Below, piece by piece: positions 1 to 9,028 of a stretch of DNA of 13,958 nt. A program made the position numbers and the translations under genes. The stretch spans positions 9,384 through 23,341 of the forward strand of contig MPNW01001543.1 in the NCBI GenBank assembly GCA_011800805.1. The letters are read 5' to 3'. Each line of letters begins with the position of its first letter. The stretch's first letter is position 1. Origin of the DNA: Hirudo medicinalis (lineage: Eukaryota > Annelida > Clitellata > Hirudinida > Hirudinidae). The notes below the pieces were generated by a model. It was not told the origin of the DNA and did no database searches. It worked only from the letters and a program-made list of their open reading frames with translations.

Positions 1-1013
1 GCAACTTTATTCATCAATGGTAATAGGACGTCTGTTAGCGGGAGTTTTTCCCTTAAGACGTTCCTTTTTTTTTTCCTTTCGGTTCCAACTTGTACTGGTT
101 TTGTGTTTCGTGTTTCAATAAAAAAAAAAATTATAGCATCTGCGTTCAGAGTGTTCATATAGAGTGAGATATCAAATGTCAAAACTTTTGTAACCAAAAC
201 ACCAACCTTCTTGTGCCAACTCATGAATTCGTCTCTGAGAATGGCACAAAGGAGACTTTGGAGCTTGTACTGTGGCAGCACGAGGCATCGGGCAGTTGCC
301 ACCATGGTGGCCACCATGGGTCCCATCACCGAAGTAGGTGTCATGAGCTCCACCATGTTGGGGGTTAGACGGAATGGAACTGGACGATTACCATCCGGTT
401 CTCCTGATATGTAATTTATTTTTCATTAGTGGCACAATCATTGACATAGTTGCAATGATATGAGAATGTGTTGATATGTCTTAACTATGGTCACAACATG
501 CATTTAACACATTTGAAGCAAGTTTGTAAATTCACTTGAAACTGAATTGGTTAGGACTGCAATGACAATCAGCTGATGATGTTGATGATAGACTACCAAC
601 ACACCAATGAGATTTTAATGATAGAAACCAACCTCGTCAATCTCGTCATGGATGGCAAATTGGAAGGATGGTAAGGAAACAAATCCACTATCCTGATGGA
701 TGAGCATCATGCCTGGGTCGAGGCGGATCAGATGGAGACAGTACTCTGTCAGTCCCAACAGACCCATGTGGACTGAGAGCTGGAAACAGTTTAACACAAA
801 TTAAGCTGATTATAATGCTAGAATTATAATTAATTAATTATTTTAACATAATTAATTGTGATTATAATTCATTATGGTAATAGTGATGATTGCATTCACA
901 AAATCATTTGATCTTCTGCATTTACAAAATAAATGTTTTTTACGTTTTTCCTGAACGTCCAGTAATCGGTGGCTGTAACGTACTTGTTGAGTGCCCAGGT
1001 CTTCTGGACGGAC
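1..1013 (-). CDS. TRRAP: TRRAP / Nipped-A / Tra1, C-terminal PI3K-like pseudokinase exons (partial)
   Basis: TRRAP is the giant scaffold subunit of SAGA and NuA4/TIP60 acetyltransferase complexes and is recruited by transcription activators in the nucleus. Four minus-strand exons can be placed: 944-1013, 629-779, 203-403 and 1-94 (the last runs off the window). Each has ag/gt borders and the phases agree, giving about 172 codons. Family motifs appear in the expected order: ATDYWTFRK, then EYCLHLIRLDPGMMLIHQD, then NRPVPFRLTPN, then ATARCL and LRDEFMSWHKK. These match my recollection of the human TRRAP kinase-like C-lobe. TRRAP is known to be catalytically dead; the positions that would show this are not all in this piece. 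The FATC end lies beyond base 1. The 5' exons are missing because the contig breaks at 1201. The 1-94 exon (Lys-rich, then LPLTDVLLPLMNK) is less certain than the other three. Intact splicing argues against a processed pseudogene. Confidence 0.9.
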
Positions 1014-1043
1014 CTGAGAGCAACAAATATTTCAACTTGTTAG

Positions 1044-1200
1044 AACAAATCAATTAGTTTAAAAACTGCATTAAGTGACATTTCTGCTTTTGAACGGATA
1101 ACAGAAGACTCCATGAAGAATTTGCCAACTTTAAAGCTTTATGCCTCGAATGATGTCGGACAATCTGAGAAGGAGATTCACCTGCTATGTATTAGCATAA
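1044..1200 (+). CDS. Possible exon of an unidentified gene, left copy (stops at assembly gap)
   Basis: An open frame follows a plausible acceptor (ttcaacttgttag, ending at 1043) and includes FERITEDSMKNLPTLKLYAS and NDVGQSEKEIHLL. The ending resembles the last two strands of an I-set immunoglobulin domain (pattern A-x-N-x-x-G), but this is weak evidence. From 1074 onward it is base-for-base the same as 10625-10751, so it is probably one genomic exon printed twice. It lies on the strand opposite TRRAP, inside what should be a TRRAP intron. The continuation is described at 10625-10955. Confidence 0.3.
1074..1200. repeat. 127-bp exact duplicate, left copy (contig-end overlap)
   Basis: Bases 1074-1200 (from agtgacatttct to attagcataa) are identical to 10625-10751. 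This copy ends directly at the N at 1201; the other begins directly after the N at 10624. Exactly 127 bases touching both gaps is what two neighbouring contigs of a k=127 de Bruijn assembly would share. I read it as an unmerged overlap, not a biological repeat. Confidence 0.9.
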
Positions 1201-1201
1201 N
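1201..1201. other. Single-N contig join
   Basis: One N separates the TRRAP contig from a contig that opens inside an intron of the CLPB-ankyrin paralog 1. The sequence on the right begins about 19 bases before an exon whose earlier exons are nowhere to the left, so real sequence is missing or misplaced here. Confidence 0.9.
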
Positions 1202-1219
1202 TCTTCGCAATTTTTAAAG

Positions 1220-2723
1220 GTGCCGATCCGTCGAAGAAAAGTGAGCAAGGTCTCACACCTTCATGTTTTACTGATAATCCAGAAATTTTGAAATTGCTGC
1301 AAAAATACCAGAAAATCAATGAAGTGGAGGATAAAGAGAAAGACAATGTTGACCAAAAGCAAATAATAGAGAAGGTTAGTGATTCTAAAGAAGCTGGAAA
1401 TGTTGAGATGGAGCAGGAAAAATTAAGGGAGACCAATGAATTTGGCAAACTGAACAATGCTGAGGAGGCAGGTAGTCTCAAAGTGGTAACAGACACACAA
1501 ACATTAAATGAATCAAACGAAGTTCTGGTGGAAGAACAAAGGACGAATGAATTAGATGAGGTACAAAAACAAAAAATTACTGGTGAAGAAGTGACTCAAG
1601 AACCTGAGGACCAAAAGCAGGAAGTAAATGATCCTGAAGCAAACAAAATCGAAGTGGAAAAACACGAAACAGTGAATGAACCATATGATGGAGAAAAGAT
1701 GGAATCATTGCATGAAGAGATCAGTATTACTCTGAGGCAAGACCTGAAAGAGGATCAGAAGGCAAATGAATCACAAGCAGGGGATCTCATATTAGAACAA
1801 GAGAATCTGAATATCAATGGTGACAAGAAAAGGGAACATATGCAAGTAATAGCTGGATTAGGTGACAAGGAACAAACACTGAAAGTTGAAACGTTTTCTG
1901 ACAAATCAAATGATAATATCAAATCAAAACAAGTAGAACAACAGGATATGGAAGAAAGTGTAGAATTGGTAGAAATTGTAGAGGAACAAAATCGGACGGG
2001 TAGTGAATTAAAGGGGTTGAAGAGGAGGTGATTTTGGATGAAAAATTGAATGTTGATAAAGGAGAACCGAATGTGGAACAGGAAAAGACGACCGAAGAAA
2101 AGAATCTGAAATTGGAAGACATGCTGAACATTGAAGCTGAAGAAAATACGAAACCAGAGCAAAACGCTTCTGAAATCCACGAGAATACTAAAGGAGATCC
2201 TGATATTCCTAATGTATTCCATCATAATAAGGAATATGATCTTGGAAATAAGGCCAAACTGGCTGATGCTGAGATGGAGCGAGAAAAATTAAGAGAGACC
2301 AATGAATTTGGTTGCAAACTGAACAATGCTGAGGAGGCAGGTAGTCTCAAAGTGGTAACAGACACACAAACATTAAATGAATCAAACGTAGTTTCTGTTC
2401 TGTTCGATGAACAAAGGACGAATGAATTAGATGAGGTACAAAAACAAAATATTACTGGTGAAGAAGTGACTCAAGAACCTGAGGACCAAAAACAAGAGGT
2501 TCACGATCCTGAAGCAGACAATACGGAAGTTGAAAAACACGAAACATTGAATGAACCATATGATGGAGAAAAGATGGAATCATTGCATGAAGAGATCAGT
2601 ATTACTCTGAGGCAAGAACTGAAACAGGATCAGAAGGCAAATGAATCACAAGCAAAGGATCTCATATTAGAACAAGAGAATCTGAATATCAATGGTGACA
2701 AGAAAAGGGAACATATGAACTGA
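1220..2723 (+). CDS. CLPB-ankyrin/Glu-rich protein, paralog 1: last exon only, with frameshift
   Basis: The exon begins after tttttaaag with GADPSKKSEQGLTP, matching the start of the last exon of the complete paralog (GADPSKKDEQGFTP, at 5291) in frame and splice phase. It carries the end of ankyrin repeat 2 and repeat 3, then about 470 residues rich in Glu, Lys, Gln and Asn, as expected for a charged coiled or disordered stalk. A segment of about 146 residues occurs twice (1405-1842 and 2271-2717). The frame from 1222 stops at 2029-2031, but the next frame continues the same style of protein from 2016 to the stop at 2721-2723. One extra G in the GGGG run at 2013-2016 would join the two, so this is either a sequencing error or a recent disabling mutation. 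Unlike paralog 2 there is no hydrophobic C-terminal anchor. An AATAAA lies at 2784-2789. Upstream exons are lost at the join. The precise role is unknown. Confidence 0.75.
1405..1842 (+). repeat. Internal coding repeat, copy 1 (about 146 codons)
   Basis: This runs from EMEQEKLRETNEFG to GDKKREHM. It is nearly identical to 2271-2717, differing mainly by a three-base and a net six-base insertion in copy 2 plus scattered substitutions. Both length differences are multiples of three, so the repeat unit itself has kept its frame. Confidence 0.95.
2271..2717 (+). repeat. Internal coding repeat, copy 2 (149 codons)
   Basis: This is the second copy of the repeat at 1405-1842, starting EMEREKLRETNEFG. 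It lies in the other reading frame because of the indel at 2013-2016. The protein ends two codons after it, whereas copy 1 continues into unique sequence, so the gene appears to have grown by unequal duplication. Confidence 0.95.
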
Positions 2724-2783
2724 AATAGGATTGATTTGGTTTAGATGAGTTAGGCATAGCTGGTTACCATTTTGTTTACGCCA

Positions 2784-2789
2784 AATAAA
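2784..2789 (+). terminator. Poly(A) signal of paralog 1
   Basis: AATAAA stands 61 bases after the stop codon, in a context (AATAAAGTTTTA) close to that of paralog 2 (AATAAAGTTCTA at 6349), consistent with shared ancestry of the 3' ends. Confidence 0.7.
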
Positions 2790-2916
2790 GTTTTATATTG
2801 ATCAAATGGAGTTGTTTAATGTGGTATTTCCAATGTCAACGTGTCGGTTCACATCAGTCATCAATGTCGGTTACGAATGTGTCTCAAGAATGAAGTCATC
2901 TTAAAGTTCTTTAAAT

Positions 2917-3437
2917 CTAAGGTGTTTTTTGAAGTTTAATTGCAGAGTTGAAGCGGGTTAGGGTTGTAAAGTTAAAAAAATCAGCCGGTAAGGAGTTCCA
3001 CGGTTTTACGATACGGTTGCAAAAGAAGTATTTTGAGGTCTCGCATCGGAATTTGCTGGTTGTCAATTTGTGATTGTGGCCTCGGGTTCTGTAACAGTTT
3101 GAGCTGATGAGAGGTATTGTGGTGTGAGTAAGGTGATTTTTGATTTTGAAGCAGAGTGAGAGGTCAGCCAGCAAACTACGTTTTTCTAAGGAAGGTAATT
3201 TGAGTAGTTTCAGTCTTTGCATGTAGGGATGAGGGGACAGAGTGGGGATGGCCTTGGTAAATCGCTTCTGAATTTTTTCTATCCTATCTATAAGTGACTT
3301 CCTATGGGGACTCCAGACAGGAGAGCTGTATTCCAGTATTGGCCTAACATATGTGCAAAAGGCTTTTATGAGAATGTTTTGGTCTTTTGTAGAAAAAGAC
3401 GAGAGAATCACTTTAGATACGTTTGATGCTTTTTTGA

Positions 3438-3438
<1 letters not shown>
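2917..3438 (-). mobile_element. CR1/Jockey-like non-LTR retrotransposon, 5'-truncated reverse transcriptase C-terminus
   Basis: The minus strand encodes about 170 residues typical of the tail of CR1/L2/Jockey-group ORF2 proteins, beyond the polymerase core. Seen in order are TYVRPILEYSSPVWSPH, RIEKIQKRFTKAI, RLKLLKLPSLEKRSLLADLS and PWNSLPADFF, followed by a stop at 2917-2919. The frame is open upstream to the ATT run at 3439, where the element breaks off. The endonuclease and catalytic polymerase domains are absent, so the copy is dead on arrival, the usual result of incomplete reverse transcription. The 3' UTR should extend below 2917 to roughly 2830, but its end and any target-site duplication could not be fixed. 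It lies between the two CLPB-ankyrin paralogs, opposite to them. Confidence 0.85.

Positions 3439-3470
<32 letters not shown>
3439..3470. repeat. (ATT)n microsatellite
   Basis: About ten perfect ATT units lie exactly at the broken 5' edge of the retrotransposon fragment. It may have been the insertion site or may have arisen at the junction. Confidence 0.95.
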
Positions 3471-3471
<1 letters not shown>

Positions 3472-4201
3472 GTATACAAATTTTTACAGCTCATTTCGTT
3501 TCTCGGGTCAGGACATTACAGATTCCAATGCTGCTAAAGCGTCAATGATTAAAATCATTTTGGAAAGCTCTCATCGATGGTTGTCGGCGTTAAACTATAA
3601 ATTTACATTTACTTTTCATCGGGGAAGTAGTTTCTGCATTTTTTTTTTATTTTGAGCAATTGTATTTATTAACCAAGCACACCAGTAAACAGAAAACATT
3701 GCTTACATTGATTATTTCGCTCATAATTAAGCTGGTTTCAAGAGGTACTTTATAATTCGGCTAAATTGTTCGACAGTTGCTTTGTTAAATGCTCAGAATA
3801 AAGTCGAGATATGTAAAAATTTGATTTCATATACTTTCAATTTATTGTCAATCCTTGTAATTGATCATTTTCATAATAATAAAAAAATAATAAGACTAAT
3901 TGCCATTAAATGAGCGATAATTTCTAACTTAGACAGTCATTGTTTAAAATCCGATATTTTTATCCTAAAAAGATTTTAAAGACTTTTAGAAACTGCTGAA
4001 TTATTGAATTGGCAGATCGTTAATTAATACATATTTTTTTAATTTGTGAAATTAGAAAATATGTTCACTTAAAATATTAACTCATGTTTAAATTTTAAAT
4101 CAAATAAAAAAAATATATATATATCTTCGGAGGCATTCTTCAGGTGATTTGTGAAAGGTTTTTCCTGTGATTGCTTACTTTCACTCAATATTGTCGGAAA
4201 T
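3471..4201. other. AT-rich intergenic stretch with likely promoter of paralog 2
   Basis: No coding sequence could be supported here; there are many stops on both strands and long A/T runs. An alternating AT tract (4113-4124) lies about 80 bases before the chosen ATG at 4202 and could serve as a TATA-like element, but a start site cannot be read from sequence alone. Confidence 0.4.
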
Positions 4202-6318
4202 ATGAGGAGTTTATTTGCACTTTTTAGCTCTTGCTCTCGTCGTATTCGTTACAAGTCTTTTTGTAGCGCACAATCAAGATATTTATTTGCTGCAAAGCGC
4301 GGTAATTCCAAATTAAATGGTTTTTCAAATCTTGAAAGCGTCGGAGCAGCGACAACTCTTGGTTTTATATCAATATGCATTTACAATGACCCGAGGGAAT
4401 TGCGTGAGTATTGCGATTTCAAATTAGTGAAATTAGAAGATTTTTCAGAATGATTCGTTGTAGATAAAGAACTCTTCAGTTATTCAAGGCTTAACAGAGG
4501 AGCGGATATAAAGAGGTATTGTACAAATTACATTTTTTTTATATTAATAATACCTTACCCGTCTCTAGGGGGCCCATTTCTTTCCAGATTGCAACCTTAT
4601 TGAAATACTTAATTTAGGCAATTTAAACATTTTAAATCTAAAATCTAAACATTTTTATTGATTTTCCGATGTTTTAGATTATTATCGTCGAGTGAGATAG
4701 ATGTCAACGATAGACACGAACTTGGATGGACTTGCCTCCATGTTGCAGTAACAAAGAACAACTTATGGTAAGCTACATTCTTTTGCAAAGTAGGGGATTT
4801 GAATATTCTATGAATATAAATAAGATTAATTAATTCATGCAAACATGAGAGTTAACCTTTGCAATAGTTATTGTTAAAGTTACTTATCTTTGTATTGCCA
4901 ATTTTTGCAGTACTGTAGAGGTTCTGCTAAAAGCTGGAGCTGATCCAAATAAAGGTTATGAATTCAGAAGTACAGACGACGAGAGCTTAGATCAGAAACC
5001 TCCTCATGGTTATATTCGATCAATTTATTAAGTAATTCATTTAATAATAACACTCACCTACTTGTTCATTTACAGAAATCTTTCGTGAAGAGAATAACTT
5101 GTGCCAAAATTTGGATAAACGCACAAACTTCAAAGGCTTCACAAGTCTTCATTTTGGGGTGTTAACGGGGAATACAGAAATGGTCAAATGTTTGCTAGAA
5201 GCAGGTCGAAGGATGAGAAATTTATTGAGCATAATTCTGGTTTTTAATCATATTCAATTTTAAAATTGGTTTTGTTTAATATTTTCAAAGGTGCCGATCC
5301 ATCCAAGAAAGATGAACAAGGCTTTACCCCTTCCAACTACACAGCTGACCAAAATATTTTAGAACTGTTGAAAAGCTATAAGAGCAAAGAAGAAAAGGAT
5401 TTTGAAGATAGGAAGGATGGACAAGAAGTTGAGGTTGAGGATAAGATTAATGAAGATCAGGAACAAAAGGAAGAGCCTGAAGAAACATCGAATATTATGG
5501 TTGAACAAGAAAAACAGATTTACTGTGAGTCAGACGAGGTTACACAATTGAAGGTTGAAGAAGTAAACAAAAAAGATGAGTTCGGAGAGGAAGGGATTGT
5601 GATACAAAATAAGGAAAACGAGGAAGAAAAAGGTGATGCTGAAGAGGAAGGAACTGTAGAACAAAATCAGGAGATAGGTGTCGAAGTAGAAACTCTGGAA
5701 CATCAAACAGTGGAGTCGACTAAATCTGAGCAAGCCGGAAATCAGGAATCGGATAAGGAAACAAAGCCAGTAATTAATGAATCAAGTGATGAAGGGAAGA
5801 CTGAACTAATGCAGGTGCAAAAGCCAGAGGTCACTGAAGTTGAAGGGAACCAGATGCAAGAACCGGAAGAAATGCAGAAGACCAGTGATTCAGAAACAGA
5901 GGATTTCAAAGTTAAACAAGAAGACAAGAATGTCAGCGAGAATGATGGTGAAGTAAAAGTAGAATTGATGGAGGAGCAAAAGCTAAAAACCAATGAATCG
6001 GAGCAGGTTGAATTAAAAGTTTTTACACAAGTAATAAATGAATTAGATTACGCTGAACCTATGGAGGAGATATTCGATGAAGAAAATCAGAAAGTGATTG
6101 AGAGCAAAGAATCAAAGGAGCTGGTACAGTGCGATCAAATATGTGGCGACAACGCACAGGATCTTAAAGGATGGGGGAAAAGTGAATTTGAAGAAGGAGA
6201 TTTGGTAATTGAACAAGTTGGTGACGAAAAAGCTTGGTATGAGAAGCCATCAGTTCGATACATCGGCTCAATGTTGATTTTAGTAGGTCTGTGCGCGCTT
6301 GGTATTAAGCCTTTTTAG
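4202..6318 (+). CDS. CLPB/SKD3-like ankyrin protein with Glu-rich region and C-terminal membrane anchor (paralog 2, complete)
   Basis: Six exons fit with agreeing phases: 4202-4403, 4464-4515, 4678-4767, 4911-5008, 5076-5204 and 5291-6318, giving 532 aa. The start is the first in-frame ATG. Residues 1-40 are Arg/Ser/Lys-rich with almost no acid, like a mitochondrial presequence; 48-61 are hydrophobic. Ankyrin repeats follow: LGWTCLHVAVTKNN to AGADPNKG (about 99-130), FKGFTSLHFGVL to EAGADPSKK (166-197), and a partial EQGFTPSNYT. This order and spacing match the N-terminus of CLPB (SKD3), an intermembrane-space disaggregase, including the long insert between repeats. The AAA+ ATPase that should come next is absent: there is no Walker A or B. 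Instead come about 290 Glu/Lys/Gln-rich residues, then a hydrophobic anchor (IGSMLILVGLCALGIKPF, 515-532). Mitochondrial membrane location is inferred. It could be a lineage-specific CLPB paralog acting as a tether or adaptor; the biochemical role is unknown. Confidence 0.85.
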
Positions 6319-6348
6319 TGTAATTTTCTGTCATCTTTGATTTCGCAA

Positions 6349-6354
6349 AATAAA
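6349..6354 (+). terminator. Poly(A) signal of paralog 2
   Basis: AATAAA lies about 30 bases after the stop codon at 6316-6318. Confidence 0.75.
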
Positions 6355-6369
6355 GTTCTATTAAATGGA

Positions 6370-6460
6370 TTTATTATATTTGTTTATTATTTAATTATTA
6401 TTATTATATTTGTTTATTATATTATTATTATTATATTTATTTGAATTTATTAATTAACGA
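6370..6460. repeat. AT-rich imperfect repeat (TTTATTAT family)
   Basis: The motif attatatttgtttattat occurs twice, separated by ATT runs. This is simple low-complexity DNA directly after the paralog 2 gene. Confidence 0.7.
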
Positions 6461-6996
6461 TTAAAAATATCTCGATAGCATGTGATAAGGTTGTTTTTTT
6501 TATAAACCTTAGTACGTTAAGGTTACTGAATATCATCATATTGCCGACTCAAAAACCAAAATTCTCAAAAAGGTCTCGCTTCTAGTGAAAAAATGGTTGT
6601 CGCAATCCGGGAGTTATTTACCCCCCTGCAGTAGCTGCCCCCCCAACTGGGCTTGTTCGCTTACAAGCAACCAGATTTGGTCGTGGATAAGCCAAAAAAT
6701 GCCATCATTTGATGCTCCCCCAATTACTAATCCTGTACAAACCCCGGTCACAATATCAAGATACTTTTTCTGTAACTGCACACTTTACCACCTAATGACT
6801 CAAATAGGTATTTTTAAAAATATTATTAGCCAATGAATTTATGAAAATTTGTAATATTTTGGATTCACAATCTTTTGTGACAATTGTTTTGTGGTGTTGT
6901 GACATTTAAACATACAGTGTAATAACAACAGTATTTAGAATTGCGACAAGTTTGGAATAAACTTCTAGATTAAATTTTAATTCTTACAAACTTTCA
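6461..6996. other. Intergenic region before the kinase, with a GC-richer patch open on both strands
   Basis: Most is AT-rich without coding signs. The patch 6590-6790 has C runs (cccccc at 6621-6626, a longer run near 6638-6644) and is free of stops in one frame on each strand. On the minus strand, 6622-6769 is flanked by ag and gt and could be an exon (includes YLDIVTGVCTGLVIGGASND), but no partner exon was found and no family is recognised. The kinase promoter should lie in 6830-6996; no clear element is visible. Confidence 0.3.
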
Positions 6997-8237
6997 ATGG
7001 ATAAGAAATGTAAAAGGCTTGCAATAGGAACCAAAGTGCGTGAAGTCTACCGAGTTGTCCAGTTTATCTCGTCTGGATATTTCGGAAATGTTTACAAAGT
7101 TTTTGACGAGAAAAGGAAAAAACGGTGCGCTCTAAAAATCACAAGCGACGAAAACATGGCGGAAATTGAAATTTTGAAGAAAATTTCTAAATCTGTTTCA
7201 CCCTACAAACATTTAGCTGGTGAGACGGAATTCGATATTTCGCCAAATAGCCAAATAACCATTACTATGAAGTAAATCAAATGCGTCACATAAAATACAT
7301 AAAATAAATAATTACTTAAAAAACTTAAATTATTCTTTTTTTTCAGTTTCTATGGAGGACTGGTTTGCGGAGGGAGGATCTTTATTTTTAGTGATGGAGT
7401 TGCTGCCAGAGGACTTTTTCGAATTCTTGAGTAATACTAAGAAGATGTCACTTTCATTTCGGACAATAGCCTCGTACGCCAAACAGATGGTAGAGTTTCT
7501 GTGCTTCATGGCTGAAATTGGCGTCATACACGGTGACATTAAACCAGAAAATATCCTCTTGGGCAGACCGTCAAGAAAACACATTAAGTTTACCGATTTT
7601 GGATTAGGATATATGCAAGAGCTTCCGGTAAGTATTTTCTTTTGATTTTCACTGACTTTGATAATTCATTTATTCATATTTGTATAATGTTTATATTCTT
7701 TCAGTTATTATTTTCAATTATTTTACCAATAATTCTTACATCCTTTAATTTAATTTTATTTTATTCAATCAGGATAAGCTGAAAAAATGCCAAACAAATT
7801 TCTATCGAGCGCCTGAGGTCTTCCTGGGTTGTCCTTATGATGCTTCCATCGACATATGGAGCACCGGATGCACTCTGGTGGATTGTCTGATAGGGAATGG
7901 CGTTCCCCTGTTCGCAGAAAAAAGTAAAAGTAGCTTTGAAGTTTTCGTAAAAATCGTTGACATTCTCGGCATGCCACCGGTGGACTTGATGGAGCAATCG
8001 GATGTCGATTACTGCGAGTTCGACAGCAAACAAGGGCAGTGGAAAATAAGAGGTAATGAATTGCCTCCGTCTTGTGAAGGACTAAGAAGATATTTAGACA
8101 GCCGAGGCATTTCCAGTTCGGATCCTGATTACGATCTGTTTTTGGATCTCGTTGAAAGCATGTTGTCAATGGACTCTTCTTCGAGAATTTCTCCTTTTGC
8201 CGCGCTTGACCATCCGTTTCTTAAACTTTCGAACTGA
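6997..8237 (+). CDS. Divergent DYRK-like protein kinase (CMGC group)
   Basis: Three exons (6997-7219, 7347-7627, 7773-8237) join in phase to 322 aa, essentially a bare kinase domain. Visible landmarks are a glycine loop ISSGYFGNVYKV (24-35, first Gly replaced by Ser25), the ATP-binding Lys47 in CALK, the helix-C Glu58, a catalytic loop VIHGDIKPENILL (HGD 136-138, Lys140, Asn143), DFG 158-160, and FYRAPEVFLG with APE 181-183. IDIWSTGC, LGMPPVDLME and the C-lobe DLFLDLVESMLSMDSSSRIS resemble DYRK2-type kinases, which also lack Arg in HRD (HCD there). The autophosphorylated Tyr of the DYRK YxY loop aligns with Lys173, so classical self-activation looks impossible. The essential Lys, Asp and Asn are kept, so it is probably active. 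The DYRK N-terminal DH box and C-terminal extensions are missing. HIPK is an alternative assignment. Substrate and location are unknown. Confidence 0.88.
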
Positions 8238-8266
8238 GAAATCGTGAGGAATAATTTTTAAAATGA

Positions 8267-8272
8267 AATAAA
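8267..8272 (+). terminator. Poly(A) signal of the kinase gene
   Basis: AATAAA lies 29 bases after the kinase stop codon. Confidence 0.65.
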
Positions 8273-9020
8273 TTCAAGGATTTTTAGGATGTGATTCTTC
8301 GTTTCGTCGTTCATACCAAACTCTGAAAAACTAAACCTAAAAAAGAAGCCACACGCTTCTGAGTTAAATTCGGACTTTTCTAGATATTTTACAGTTGAAT
8401 TAAATTGTGCAGCATAAAGTGTTCATTTAAAAACAGCTCACAATGTTGATCATTACTTTGATGTAAAAACGCATTACAAACATTATTACATTCGTAATAA
8501 GTGGATATAATGTAATATTAAACATGATTTGACACAGCTTATTCTGCAATGGATATCAAGTATTGTGAATAAATAAATGTGAATATAGTAATAATAATCA
8601 TTATTATAAATAATTATTTCTAATTATTATAAATAATTATATTCTAATAAATATAATAATAATAATAAATAAATACCATGAATGCTACATGAAGGACATT
8701 ATTCAAATGATGGATTTCTTTATGTTAATTTGTATTATTAATATAAATTAATTTGTTAATAATTAATATTAGAGAAATAATTTGTTGGTTAGCGATCGAC
8801 GGAGTTCGAGGAAATGCTTCAGCAGACGAGAAATTGTTCGAAAAATGTCTGATTCGCGCCAAACTTTTATTTGTGTCTGACTTATCTCGTTGTCGAGTAT
8901 TATTCCGTTACGTTGTGTTCCGTTACATTTAAATCCAAATATCATGGAGATATTTAGGACTATTTTTTCATAAATTGAAGAATCATCATGAACAGTCGCA
9001 ATTCGAAATAAAACCACAAG
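8273..9020. other. AT-rich intergenic DNA
   Basis: Very AT-rich, with a near-palindromic stretch at about 8580-8670 in which attattataaataattat occurs twice. A minus-strand open frame of 85 codons (8769-9026) has no recognisable motif and no conserved neighbours, and I do not support it as a gene. Confidence 0.5.
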
Positions 9021-9028
9021 AGGCAAAG

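Noticed and set aside
211..414. Plus-strand open frame of 67 codons
   Set aside because: It is opposite the well-supported TRRAP exon 203-403, which has family motifs and splice sites.
1755..2225. Long minus-strand open frames opposite the Glu-rich coding region, rich in Phe and Ser
   Set aside because: The complement of GAA/AAA-rich coding DNA gives TTC/TTT-rich frames without stops; these are shadows of paralog 1. The same applies to 5530-5733 and 5742-5993.
4404..4453. Reading exon 1 of paralog 2 straight through to the stop at 4451-4453
   Set aside because: A strong donor (gtgagt at 4404) and acceptor (gttgtag ending at 4463) restore the frame and give sequence leading into the CLPB-like block RLLSSSEIDVND.
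7761..8169. Two minus-strand open frames opposite the third kinase exon
   Set aside because: The plus strand encodes clear APE and C-lobe kinase motifs here, so these are shadows.
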